A model generated the notes under the pieces. It did no database searches. It saw only the letters and a list, made by a program, of their open reading frames with translations, and had not been told where the DNA came from. From assembly GCA_964475755.1 (NCBI GenBank), contig CAYYXR010000024.1, positions 1 to 45,672 of the forward strand: a stretch of DNA of 45,672 nucleotides. The letters are read 5' to 3'. How positions within the stretch are numbered: the stretch's first letter is position 1; each line of letters begins with the position of its first letter. This stretch comes from UBA11612 sp964475755. Lineage in GTDB: Bacteria > Pseudomonadota > Alphaproteobacteria > Rhodospirillales > Rhodospirillaceae. Both the position numbers and the translations under genes were made by a program. Shown one piece after another: positions 1-8,331 of this stretch.

Positions 1-1
1 T

Positions 2-517
2 GGCGCGCCGGTGGAGCGGGCCCTGACCAAGGAGATCGACTATATCTCCGATCATTACCGCCAGTTCATCGAGGCCGCGCCCTTCGTGGTGGTGGCCACC
101 GTCGGGCCCGAGGGATTGGATAGCTCGCCGCGCGGCGATCCCGCCGGCTTCATGCGGGTAACCGACCGGAAGACCGTTATGATGCCGGACCGGCGCGGCA
201 ACAACCGGCTCGACAGTCTGCGCAATCTGGTTCGCGATCCCCGGATCTCGCTCTTGTTCCTGATCCCCGGCGTGAATGAGACGATGCGGATCAACGGCAC
301 CGCGCGGATCACCACCGATCCGGCGCTGCGGGAGTCCTTCGCCATCCAGGGCAAGGCGCCGGCGACGGTGATCGTCACCACGGTCGACACGATCTACTAC
401 CAATGCCCCAAGGCCCTGGTGCGCTCCAAGCTGTGGTCGCCGGAGACCCAGATCGATCGCGCGAGCCTGCCGACCACCGGCCAGATGCAGCGTGCCCTGG
501 TCGGCGACGGCTTTGAC
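2..517 (+). CDS. PPOX-type FMN-dependent flavoprotein, partial at both ends
   Basis: A pyridoxamine 5'-phosphate oxidase-like (split-barrel, FMN-binding) protein of the MSMEG_1061-like type; the substrate is unknown. The frame is already open at base 2 (reading GAPVERALTKEID), so the true start lies left of the window and the GTG at 11 is probably internal. Family features are SPRGDPAGF near residue 39, PDRRGNNRLDSLRN near 59 and LFLIPGVNETMRINGTARI near 82. Homology runs to about the GDGFD stretch (base ~515). The normal family ending, a short helix and a terminal tyrosine, is replaced by unrelated sequence that continues in frame to a TAG at 689-691. That tail is the antisense of a GGDEF gene, so the gene is truncated at a junction near 515. 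By eye this segment is more GC-rich than what follows. Confidence 0.85.
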
Positions 518-520
518 TTT
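505..520. other. Junction between two unrelated truncated genes
   Basis: Within about 15 bases, plus-strand homology to a PPOX flavoprotein stops and minus-strand homology to a GGDEF-type sensor begins. Both genes lose their 3' ends here, and the antisense frame of the sensor stays open across the join by chance. No inverted repeat, target duplication or transposase is visible. This is either an assembly join or a real rearrangement breakpoint; the sequence alone cannot separate the two. Confidence 0.6.
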
Positions 521-1885
521 ATCTTTGTCGTCTTCATTTACGGCGATTGCGAAAATGCTATTGGAGTGGCGCCCAACAGCGTTGGGGTCAGGAACAATGG
601 CCTGGAGATTTTTGCCGATTTTCCGGATCAACTGCTCTCCCGTATCGTGACCGAGAGTACTGTTGATTTCAGAGAAGCGACCTATCTGTAGCAAGAGAAC
701 GCTGAAAGATTTGTTCGTATCGGCGTGCGCCGCCACCAGGTCTGCAACGTGGCCTTCAAAAGCCATGCGATTGGGCAGGCCGGACAAAGAATCATGGCGC
801 GCTTGGTAGGCGATGCGATCCTCGCGCTCGGCAATGCCGTCCATCATCTGATTAAAGGTCTCGGACAGTCGACCCAACTCGTCTTGCTGAGAAATGGCAA
901 CTTTCTCGTCGTAGCGCCCGTCCAGAATGCGCCGCGCAGCAGTGTCCAGTAGGCGAATGGGCTTGGCGATGCTGTTGGCAATGATAAATGAAGCGACAAG
1001 CGTTAGCGTTAAAGCGGCCGCGCCCAATGCAAGCAGCAAGACAAACAGAGGTTGGTATGGCTGCAGCGCCATATCGAGCGAATACTGAAGAACGATATCG
1101 ACGCTTGGGCCCATGTCCGGGTTCGAAAGCGGGGCTACCAGGGTGACGTATTCACTGTTTCCCATGGTCAACGTACCGGGCTCACCCATGAAGCGCTGAT
1201 CGTCGCTGAGCGCTCCGGTCAAAACATTGATGTTCTGCTGGCCCAGTGTTGACGCGGGAACCGACCATCCGCCCCCATCCAATTGAAACGCAAAAGAGAC
1301 TTCGACAGGGACCGTGGACGCTCCTTGCAGGTCGAGGGCAAAGGTGTCGTCAATCGCCACGCCAACCACGATCCACGCGATGGGTACGGGGGCGAGGACC
1401 GGCACGACAACCAACTGATAAATTTGCCCGTCCAACACAGATGTCGATTTTGCGCTGCCGTCGATATCGGCGGTTTCGATCATGTCCGGAAATGGAAAGG
1501 GCGAAGAAACAGTGTTATCGGCGCCGATACGCGCCGACGTGTCGGCGAGGGTTACGTTGTCCAGCGAGACCAAGAAAGCGCGGTCCGCATCTATCCGAGC
1601 AGCGAGATTGTTCAGCGCCGATAGGATCGTGGGGCGGTCATCGGTGGCGACGGCTTGCCGGAAACCGAAATCCTGCGCCACGACGGCCGAACCTTCCTCC
1701 AACGTTTCCGACGTCGCTCTAACTTGAATATCGAAAATATCGTTTGTCGCGACAAGCTGGGCACGGGCTTGGTCGAATATATTGTTCTGGATGGCGTTGC
1801 GGACAAGAACCAGCGTGGATATGCCGACCACCAGGAACAGCACCCCGAAAAACAATACCAGTCGTGTCTGAAAGGTGTGGAACAC
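517..1885 (-). CDS. Membrane sensor with HAMP and GGDEF-type domain, 3'-truncated
   Basis: A cyclic-di-GMP-type signalling protein. From a GTG start at 1885, preceded by GGAG eight bases upstream, it encodes an N-terminal TM segment (LVLFFGVLFLVVGIS), a periplasmic sensory region of about 240 residues, a second TM segment (FVLLLALGAAALTLTLVAS), a HAMP linker (SIAKPIRLLDTAARRILDG) and the opening of a GGDEF domain (HDSLSGLPNR, then RFSEINSTLGHDTGEQL). The active-site loop should follow, but reads RHSNSIFAIAV, so the GGDEF motif is degenerate. Such domains often precede an EAL phosphodiesterase domain, which would lie beyond the break near 515. It starts 22 bases after the cupredoxin-like gene, suggesting a two-gene operon. 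No complete ORF is visible because the only start is GTG and the 3' end is missing. Confidence 0.75.
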
Positions 1886-1907
1886 CCTGGTTCTCCGTTA
1901 CGCAGCC

Positions 1908-2441
1908 TTAATACTGGTCCTCGTCGAATGCACCGGGATCTCGCTGCCGACGAGAGCGTTTTAAATCCAGTGTCAAATTCAGCTCTGAAATGCCACTTGC
2001 CGGTATGTTGACATCCGATTTGATCGGATCGCTTGCACGCGCATTCGGGTGCCAAGCTTCCACTGTATAGTCCCCGGCCGGCAGGTTTTCGATGACGCTG
2101 AGCCCCTCGTCACTGGAAAGCTCAAAGTGGGGCGTGCCGACGACGTATATATAGGCCAGCATGTTGTCATGGATATTGCAGCCGAGCGGAATGGCCCCTT
2201 CCTTGTCGAACGTCACTTTCTCCGCCTCCGATGAGTCGTAGAGCTTCAGCTCGAAGGTCTTGGAAGCGGAAAACGAATAGACGTGGTGGCGAAAGGGGTC
2301 TCGGTTAGGGAACTCGACGGTCGTTCCAACTTGTATCGGCAACACGAACGGCCTGAACCTTTGCCCGCTCTGAACCATTTCAGCCGTCGTTCCGGAGGGC
2401 GCCAAGACCGGCTCTTGCCCTTTCAACCGAACACTGACCAC
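1908..2441 (-). CDS. Exported cupredoxin-like protein (methylamine-utilisation-protein-like)
   Basis: A plastocyanin-fold protein, probably periplasmic. The core has VGTTVEFPNRDPFRHHVYSF followed by LGCNIHDNMLAYIYVV. This gives a His, then C-x2-H-x2-M, the ligand set expected of a type 1 copper site. It ends with an Ig-like region (ENLPAGDYTVEAWHPNA). The GTG at 2441 removes the export signal: in the same frame upstream, codons from 2588 read an unmistakable signal peptide (ITAALIAVVSASVQAG) and the first strand (TLSARIEQND), but no ATG, GTG or TTG precedes it in frame. An ATG at 2553 lies one base out of frame, so a single-base indel may have separated start from body. It is divergent from the TonB receptor and followed after 22 bases by the GGDEF-type sensor. 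Confidence 0.75.
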   Translation of the reverse strand: MVSVRLKGQEPVLAPSGTTAEMVQSGQRFRPFVLPIQVGTTVEFPNRDPFRHHVYSFSASKTFELKLYDSSEAEKVTFDKEGAIPLGCNIHDNMLAYIYVVGTPHFELSSDEGLSVIENLPAGDYTVEAWHPNARASDPIKSDVNIPASGISELNLTLDLKRSRRQRDPGAFDEDQY

Positions 2442-2588
2442 CGCGTCCCTAACTGGGCTGCGGTCATTTTGTTCAATTCGGGCAGAGAGCGTGCCCGCCT
2501 GAACGCTTGCGCTAACAACGGCTATAAGCGCGGCTGTGATTGCCGCCCGACATGCTCTGTTACAAACGATATGCGCCCCAACGTTGAA

Positions 2589-2727
2589 TTACTTATATAG
2601 TTGCCCGTTTGCGGCTCGAATACCAGACCGGAACAGAGGGAATTGTTGTTACCCTGTTGCAGGAACTAGGTTTTTGATAGAGGTTTGCGCCTCACAAGGG
2701 ACCAAAGACTAGCCAAGGGGAGGAAGC
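2589..2727. promoter_or_regulatory. Divergent intergenic region with strong RBS for the receptor
   Basis: The 139 bases between the cupredoxin-like frame and the TonB receptor must hold both outward promoters. A clear Shine-Dalgarno, AGGGGAGGAAGC, sits directly before the receptor ATG at 2728. No confident -35/-10 pair or operator was identified. Confidence 0.45.
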
Positions 2728-4824
2728 ATGGCTGTTCGCAATTGGGTATATGGTGTCAGCGCCGCGGCGCTATCGCTCTCGGCATTTGCGGCGGCCACGC
2801 CCGCCTCAGCCCAGTCCATCGAAGAAATCGAAGTGACAGCGCGGCATTTGCCGCCAGCCCCCAGCGAACTGGTCTACGCCACCACCACAATCAGCCGCCT
2901 CCAGCTCGACACCTCGGGTGAGTCTCGCCTCGACGGGGTCCTGAAAACGGTTCCCGGCTTTGGCCTCTTTCGCCGTCAGTCTAGCCGTGCCGCTCATCCA
3001 ACGACGCAAGGTATCACACTGCGCGGCTTGGGACCGAGTGGGGCAGGGCGAACATTGCTGCTCGTTGATGGCGTCCCGCAAAATGATCCCTTTGGCGGAT
3101 GGATCGACTGGAGCCGCATGCAAGCCGCGGCAATCGACAGCACGATCATTACACGGGGCGGCGGCGCCGGGCCGTGGGGTAATACCGCCCTGGCCGGTGT
3201 CATCAACATTCGCACACGGGCCGAAGAAGACAGCCGCGCGTGGGGAGAACTGCGCGGCGACAGTTTGAGCAGCTATGAAGGCACCGTCTCGGCGCAGCAC
3301 TCGCTGGGCACCGTTCAGCTTTTCGGCACCGTTAACGGGCATGATAGTGAAGGGCCGTACACTATACGGAAAGACCAGCGCGGACCCGTTGATCGGCGCG
3401 CCGCAAACAAAGGAGCTTGGGCGCAGGGCGGCATGCGCATTGACCTTGGTAACGGCACGTTGCTCACCACGAGCGCGGGATATTCCGATGACCGCTACGT
3501 GAACGGCATCGATATCCAGGTTTCGGAAACGCAAATCTTCAACGCTAATGCGGGTCTTGTGCACTACCTTGGCGATGACCGTGTGTCCTGGGAAACACAC
3601 GTCTATTATCGGGAACAAAAATTCAGCACGATGTTCTCATCGATTGATGATGCGCGAACGACGTCTACGCCTGCGTTGGACCAGTTCAACGTTCCGGCAA
3701 CATCCTACGGCGCAAATGGTATCCTCCGGTTACCGTTTGTGGACGGGCTGACGATCGATCTGGGCGCGGATGTTCGTTATGTCGAAGGTGCGACCAATGA
3801 GCGCTTCTTTGTGCAAAACAACAAATTCTCCCGGGTGCGCCATGCGGGTGGTGAACAAGTGGTCACCGGTGTCTTTGTGGAAGCCAACTGGGAGGCCATG
3901 CCTTACCTGACTCTCACCGCCGGCGCGCGCGTGGATTATTGGCGCCAGTGGAACGGCGTAAGACAGGAGAACGAAATCGTCGGCGGAGCCGAATTGCGCA
4001 ACGATATGTTGCCATCTCGCGACGGCGCCGTTGAAAACTTCCGGATTGGTGCGCGAAGTGAAGTGACGGACACATTGGCGCTTAAAGCGGTGGGGTATAG
4101 CGGCTTCCGTGTGCCGACCATCAACGAGTTATACCGGCCGTTCCGGGTCGGCAACGATATCACCGAGGCCAACCCTAATCTCGAACCAGAACGTATGTGG
4201 GGTGTTGAAGGTGGCGTCGAGTGGGCATCAACATCGCAACTCGCCGTCAGCGGCACGGTCTTCCACGTGTGGCTGAACGATGCCGTAAGCAACATCACAA
4301 TCGCCACGACACCCGGCTTCAACGCCGAATTGGGTGTGTTTGTGCCGGGCGGCGGCACATTGCGCCAGCGCAGAAATCTCGACCGCATCGAGGTCGATGG
4401 TTTCGAAGCGGAAGCGATCTGGGCCGTGACCGAGCAAATTGAACTGGCGTTCCGCTATCTTTACACAAATCCAAAGGTGAAACGCAGCACGGACGAACCC
4501 ACACTCGCCGGAAACCGGCTAGCGCAGGTGGCGCGGCACCAAGGTACGTTATCGGCCGTTTGGCGTCCGGACGACCGCTGGACGGTCAAAGCCGAAGGGC
4601 GAGCGGTCAGCGGCCAATATGACGACGACCAAAATCTGCGCCGTCTGAGCGGCTACGCCGTCTTTGACCTCTATGCCGATATGGCCGTCACGGATTACGC
4701 CACTTTGTTTGTGAGCGCCGAGAACATCTTCGATAAAACCATTGAAGCGGGCATCAGTGCAGATGGATTGGTTTCGGTTGGCCTGCCGCGTGTGGTCGCC
4801 GGCGGGATACGTATGAAGTTCTAA
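2728..4824 (+). CDS. TonB-dependent outer-membrane receptor
   Basis: A 22-stranded-barrel type importer driven by TonB; the ligand is unknown. The 698 residues begin with a signal peptide ending TPASAQS (about residue 29), then a TonB-box-like IEEIEVTAR. The plug domain carries LDGVLKTVPGFGLFRRQ, TTQGITLRGLGPSGAGRTLLL and ALAGVINIRTR. The barrel ends in GGIRMKF, with the terminal Phe typical of outer-membrane barrel proteins. The start is fixed by a strong RBS. It is divergent from a cupredoxin-like/GGDEF-type pair, and a TPR/2OG-oxygenase gene begins 32 bases downstream, probably in the same transcript. A copper or siderophore-like ligand is only an inference from the cupredoxin neighbour. 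Confidence 0.93.
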   Translation: MAVRNWVYGVSAAALSLSAFAAATPASAQSIEEIEVTARHLPPAPSELVYATTTISRLQLDTSGESRLDGVLKTVPGFGLFRRQSSRAAHPTTQGITLRGLGPSGAGRTLLLVDGVPQNDPFGGWIDWSRMQAAAIDSTIITRGGGAGPWGNTALAGVINIRTRAEEDSRAWGELRGDSLSSYEGTVSAQHSLGTVQLFGTVNGHDSEGPYTIRKDQRGPVDRRAANKGAWAQGGMRIDLGNGTLLTTSAGYSDDRYVNGIDIQVSETQIFNANAGLVHYLGDDRVSWETHVYYREQKFSTMFSSIDDARTTSTPALDQFNVPATSYGANGILRLPFVDGLTIDLGADVRYVEGATNERFFVQNNKFSRVRHAGGEQVVTGVFVEANWEAMPYLTLTAGARVDYWRQWNGVRQENEIVGGAELRNDMLPSRDGAVENFRIGARSEVTDTLALKAVGYSGFRVPTINELYRPFRVGNDITEANPNLEPERMWGVEGGVEWASTSQLAVSGTVFHVWLNDAVSNITIATTPGFNAELGVFVPGGGTLRQRRNLDRIEVDGFEAEAIWAVTEQIELAFRYLYTNPKVKRSTDEPTLAGNRLAQVARHQGTLSAVWRPDDRWTVKAEGRAVSGQYDDDQNLRRLSGYAVFDLYADMAVTDYATLFVSAENIFDKTIEAGISADGLVSVGLPRVVAGGIRMKF

Positions 4825-4856
4825 CCGTATTCGCGAGGTCGGCAACGCAGCAGCGA

Positions 4857-6476
4857 ATGTACAAGACGCATATACAAGATCCGGCTGATTTGCAGGCGAG
4901 GCCGCGCCAGCGGGATATCCGCCGGCTTTCGGCGCTTTTTCAATCCGGCGACTTCGCGGAAGCTGAAATCAAGGCGCGCGAGCTTTTCGAGAAATTCCCG
5001 AAAGACCTCACGCTTTGCAAGTTCCTCAGTTCGATCTTGGCGAGCCAGGGAAAATTTGAAGACGCGATCATTCCGTTGCGGCGTGCAATTGAAATCGCGC
5101 CAAAGGAAGCCGAATTTCGCAACAACCTGGGCGTCACCCTTGTTCAGCTGCGACGCATGAATGAAGCGATTGAAAACTATCAGGCAGCACTGGACATAAA
5201 TCCGAATTACCCCGACGCGCTGGTCAACTTGGGGATTGCAATGATCCGCGGCGGCGACGCCCAGGGTGCGGTGGAAAAATTTGAAGCGGCATTGCGCATC
5301 CATCCACAATCGGCCCTCGCCCTTGGAAATCTCGGGGATGCCTGGCACAAACTCGGAAATCCGGAAAAAGCGATCGCGTGCTGCCGCCGGTCCTTGGAGA
5401 TCAATCCCAGCAGCGGTGCAGTTTATAGCTATCTGGGCAACGCATTGCGGGCCAAAGGCGCGTTGAACGACGCCGTTGCTGCCTATGATCGCGCGATCGA
5501 GCTTTTGCCCGGCTCACCAGAGCTGCACAGCAATTTTGGCGGTCTGTTGATTGATCTCGGTAGGCAGGACGACGCCGTGGCTCAATTCACGCAGGCGCTT
5601 GCCTTAAATCCGGGTGATCCCGAGGCACATTATAACTTGGGCAACACTGAATGGACCGCCAAGCGGTATGACGAAGCCCTCAATCATTTCGAACAGGCAG
5701 GCACAAGCGAAGCCTTGACCATACTTCTGGAGAAGCTTTTCCGGCTTGGCAGGAATGAGCCGTTTCACGCGTTGATGAAAAAGTTGGCGACAGTAGACCC
5801 CGACAATATCTATGCCGCTACAGTGACTGCCTTTGCCGCCCATCAGTGGGACTTTGAAAATACGTTTCCATTTTGTCGCGACCCACTTCGTTTTGTGAAT
5901 GTACAGGATTTGTCCACCGATATTGGCGACATTGAAATTTTCGGCAAAGAACTTCTCGAACAGATATCGGAGGCGCCGTCCATATGGCAGCCGCCGGGAA
6001 AAACCACGACCAACGGTTATCAAACCTCCGGCAATCTATTCACCTTGGAAAAACCGGCACTGGATAAACTCAAGAAAGCCATTCTAAAAGCCGTGGACGC
6101 TTACCCAGCCAAATTTCCGGATCGGATCGACGGGCTCATAACCCAATGGCCGAAGAATTTCGAACTGACCGCATGGCATGTGCGTTTGCTGAAATCCGGC
6201 TATCAGGAGGCGCATGTCCATCCGACGGGGTGGCTAAGCGGTGTGTACTATCTCAAGGTTCCTAAGGCTCTGAGCGGTGAGGAAGGATCAATCGAATTCA
6301 GTCTTCACGGATACGATTTACCGATTTCCAATTCAAACATTCCCACAAAACGTCACAGCCCGAAAACCGGAGAGCTTGTGCTGTTTCCCTCCGCGCTGTT
6401 TCATCGAACGATTCCCTTCTCAAATGACGAGGAACGTCATTGCATTGCGTTCGACTTGGAGCCTAAACGTTCTTAA
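4857..6476 (+). CDS. TPR protein with C-terminal 2OG-Fe(II) oxygenase-like domain
   Basis: 539 residues. Roughly residues 15-290 are tandem tetratricopeptide repeats (for example NNLGVTLVQLRRMNEAIENY, then ALVNLGIAMIRGGDAQGAVE), a protein-binding scaffold. The C-terminal ~200 residues match the putative 2OG-Fe(II) oxygenase family with an HxH-type iron motif (AHVHPTGWLSGVYYL; His453 and His455), a distal His516 in LFPSALFHRTIPF, and Arg near 527 in EERHCIAF for 2-oxoglutarate. It therefore probably hydroxylates a protein or small molecule; the substrate is unknown. No signal peptide is seen, so it is likely cytoplasmic. It lies 32 bases after the TonB receptor, and its stop codon overlaps that of the convergent cyclase gene. 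The RBS is weak, so translational coupling is possible. Confidence 0.85.
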   Translation: MYKTHIQDPADLQARPRQRDIRRLSALFQSGDFAEAEIKARELFEKFPKDLTLCKFLSSILASQGKFEDAIIPLRRAIEIAPKEAEFRNNLGVTLVQLRRMNEAIENYQAALDINPNYPDALVNLGIAMIRGGDAQGAVEKFEAALRIHPQSALALGNLGDAWHKLGNPEKAIACCRRSLEINPSSGAVYSYLGNALRAKGALNDAVAAYDRAIELLPGSPELHSNFGGLLIDLGRQDDAVAQFTQALALNPGDPEAHYNLGNTEWTAKRYDEALNHFEQAGTSEALTILLEKLFRLGRNEPFHALMKKLATVDPDNIYAATVTAFAAHQWDFENTFPFCRDPLRFVNVQDLSTDIGDIEIFGKELLEQISEAPSIWQPPGKTTTNGYQTSGNLFTLEKPALDKLKKAILKAVDAYPAKFPDRIDGLITQWPKNFELTAWHVRLLKSGYQEAHVHPTGWLSGVYYLKVPKALSGEEGSIEFSLHGYDLPISNSNIPTKRHSPKTGELVLFPSALFHRTIPFSNDEERHCIAFDLEPKRS

Positions 6477-7933
6477 TTTGGGGGCGTTGGCCGCGTGCCG
6501 ATCTGCCGGTATTCCAACTCGCCTTTCGGTGCGCGCGCCTTTGGTTTCCAGGAAAGTCTGAATAAGTTGATCGGGCCCTCGACGCGTTTGACGCTCTGTT
6601 CGCCGATATCGTCCAGGGTGAATGCGGGTGAGGGGCATTTGGCTTGGATCGCGCCGGAGCAATATATTTGCCCGTCCTCGGCAGCATCGCAAATGCCGCC
6701 CAGCGCGAGCAGCGGTTCGCCGAAATATTCACCGTCTTCAAAGCCCGCATTGCCTGCATGCAAGCCAATCCGAAGTTCCAGCGGCGCATCGGGATTGTCG
6801 GCAACGAATTCTGCAACCGCCTGCTGAATTTCGATTGCCGCGCGGGCTGCCGCGGCCGGGTCGGGAAAGGTCGTGAGCATGCCGTCGCCGGTGTGTTTCA
6901 CTTCAGTGCCCTTGTAGTCCTTTATGGCGGTGCACACGATGGTGTTGTGCGCCCGTACGATGCGTTGGGCACCGGAATTCCCCAGCTTACTGGTGAGCGC
7001 TGTCGAACCGACGATATCCGTCAGCAAAAACGTGACTTGTTTTGAATCCGTGGTTTCTTCCGTGCGCTCGGACCATTCTTTGATGAGCTCAGTTAACGGT
7101 GGCTGCCGGGACTTTGTTTCGTTGAGTTCCGCGGTTATGGCGGCGTGGCCTGCATCCATCAGCTTGCGAAAGCGGGGACGCTGCGCCGAGGCGTCCAGCC
7201 GTTCGCAGAATGCTTTTGCCGCCGCCGCGTTGGTTCCAATGCTTTCCAGGGCCGACTGTAGAATGTCGGCCTTCATGGCATCGGAAAGACTGAAATGCTC
7301 TGCTAGCCCGCCGGCCGCACCGCCAATAAACAGATTGGCGCCAAATCGTTCGAACGCCTGCAACTGCGGACGTTCCTCAGTTAGCGCATCCATGACCTTT
7401 TTTGTGTATGCGGATAAACGATCCCGGTACGGTGCCAGCAGATCGGCGTCCTCGGCATCCTCGTTTCCGGTCTGTCCCTCTTCGCTCTGGGCGTCCGCCT
7501 GTTCATCTTCCGGCGTTTCCTCACCCTCTTCTTGAGGGATGTCATCCAGAGCAGGCGGCGCCTCGGCTGGCGGAGTGACGCGGAACGAGGTTTGTTCCAT
7601 GTCCGCATCCGCTTCGCGCGGCGGGGCAGCCTTGCGTTCGTTCTGAAAAAGAGAGCGTTTGTATGAAGACGATGAGGCGACGGTCGGCGCCGCGGCCCCG
7701 AATGACAGGGCTTCGATGGTTTTGCGGCGGGAGTCTTCGGATTTCCGCCGCCAAAGGATGAAATCCATCGGAATGTAAACTCTGAACAGCAACAACGCGG
7801 CGCCAACAGTTGCGACGGCAAAAATAATCAAAAGGAATAGACCAAAGTCCCCTGAAGACTGCGCGGAAGACATTAAAATTGCTGAGATGACCGAAACCAC
7901 CGCGCCAACACCAAATGCGTTGATGGCGACCAT
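6473..7933 (-). CDS. Class III adenylate/guanylate cyclase, membrane-anchored (N-terminus interrupted)
   Basis: 486 residues from the ATG at 7933. Two TM segments (about residues 5-22 and 30-50) are followed by a Pro/Glu-rich linker, a helical region and a class III nucleotide cyclase homology domain (about 300-470). The catalytic core shows FLLTDIVGSTALT (metal-binding Asp and the following Ile/Val), KHTGDGMLTTFPD (second metal Asp) and LRIGLHAGNAGFEDGEYFG. It should make cAMP or cGMP; a cyclic-nucleotide-binding protein is encoded at 13037-13681, a possible effector. The same frame continues upstream past a TGA to an ATG at 8200 and encodes a conserved soluble domain, so the gene appears to have lost its N-terminus. 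No RBS is obvious before 7933, so efficient translation of the remaining part is uncertain. Confidence 0.82.
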   Translation of the reverse strand: MVAINAFGVGAVVSVISAILMSSAQSSGDFGLFLLIIFAVATVGAALLLFRVYIPMDFILWRRKSEDSRRKTIEALSFGAAAPTVASSSSYKRSLFQNERKAAPPREADADMEQTSFRVTPPAEAPPALDDIPQEEGEETPEDEQADAQSEEGQTGNEDAEDADLLAPYRDRLSAYTKKVMDALTEERPQLQAFERFGANLFIGGAAGGLAEHFSLSDAMKADILQSALESIGTNAAAAKAFCERLDASAQRPRFRKLMDAGHAAITAELNETKSRQPPLTELIKEWSERTEETTDSKQVTFLLTDIVGSTALTSKLGNSGAQRIVRAHNTIVCTAIKDYKGTEVKHTGDGMLTTFPDPAAAARAAIEIQQAVAEFVADNPDAPLELRIGLHAGNAGFEDGEYFGEPLLALGGICDAAEDGQIYCSGAIQAKCPSPAFTLDDIGEQSVKRVEGPINLFRLSWKPKARAPKGELEYRQIGTRPTPPN

Positions 7934-8200
7934 GAATGTGCGGGACGTGATGTCAGCGCCTAGCGCGGGGGGATCTATTTCGGAAGGCGCGCCCTCACTG
8001 CGATAAGCGGCTTCAATCGTGATATTACCGGAATCGCCGTCGATCTTTTTAATTAGAACGGCGGTGGGAATATCTTCGTCGCTGTTCAGATTTCACGCGG
8101 TGTCCAGAGCAATGTTTTGCTCCTTCTCCATCACACGATTGAGCAATGTCCATCGGCCACGTTTAGCCGCGTACACCTCGTAATGGGTGATCGTGCGCAT
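7934..8200 (-). pseudogene. N-terminal domain of the cyclase, cut by in-frame TGA
   Basis: From ATG 8200 the frame reads MRTITHYEVYAAKRGRWTLL, continues to ALDTA, hits TGA at 8095-8093 (codon 36), and goes on without any other stop as NLNSDEDIPTAVLIKK into the cyclase ORF. The whole frame, 8200 to 6473, would be 575 residues. The HYEVYAAKRGRWTLLNR pattern resembles a short N-terminal domain seen on alphaproteobacterial signalling proteins. A CGA to TGA transition (Arg to stop) would explain the break. It is either a true nonsense mutation, a base error, or readthrough; codon use elsewhere in the window gives no support for recoding. Confidence 0.6.
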
Positions 8201-8305
8201 GTGCCCCCAAACAATCGAGCTTTTGCCGCGCCTCATCTGCGGCGTTATTGCTTGCTCGATAGTTTAGTGTGAGCGTGCGGCAGCGCAAGCCTAAGGGTTG
8301 AAAAT

Positions 8306-8331
8306 AACCTGTTTTCCTAAATCGTCAGGTT
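8306..8331 (-). terminator. Possible hairpin terminator after sapC-like gene
   Basis: Reading leftward, AACCTG (8331-8326) pairs with CAGGTT (8311-8306) and is followed by ATTTT. The stem is only six base pairs and overlaps the stop codon, so this is a weak call. Confidence 0.25.

Noticed and set aside
2806..3618. A 270-codon minus-strand ORF inside the first TonB receptor
   Set aside because: It is antisense to a clearly coding receptor, lacks an RBS and any recognisable domain, and follows the GC-rich third positions of the sense gene.
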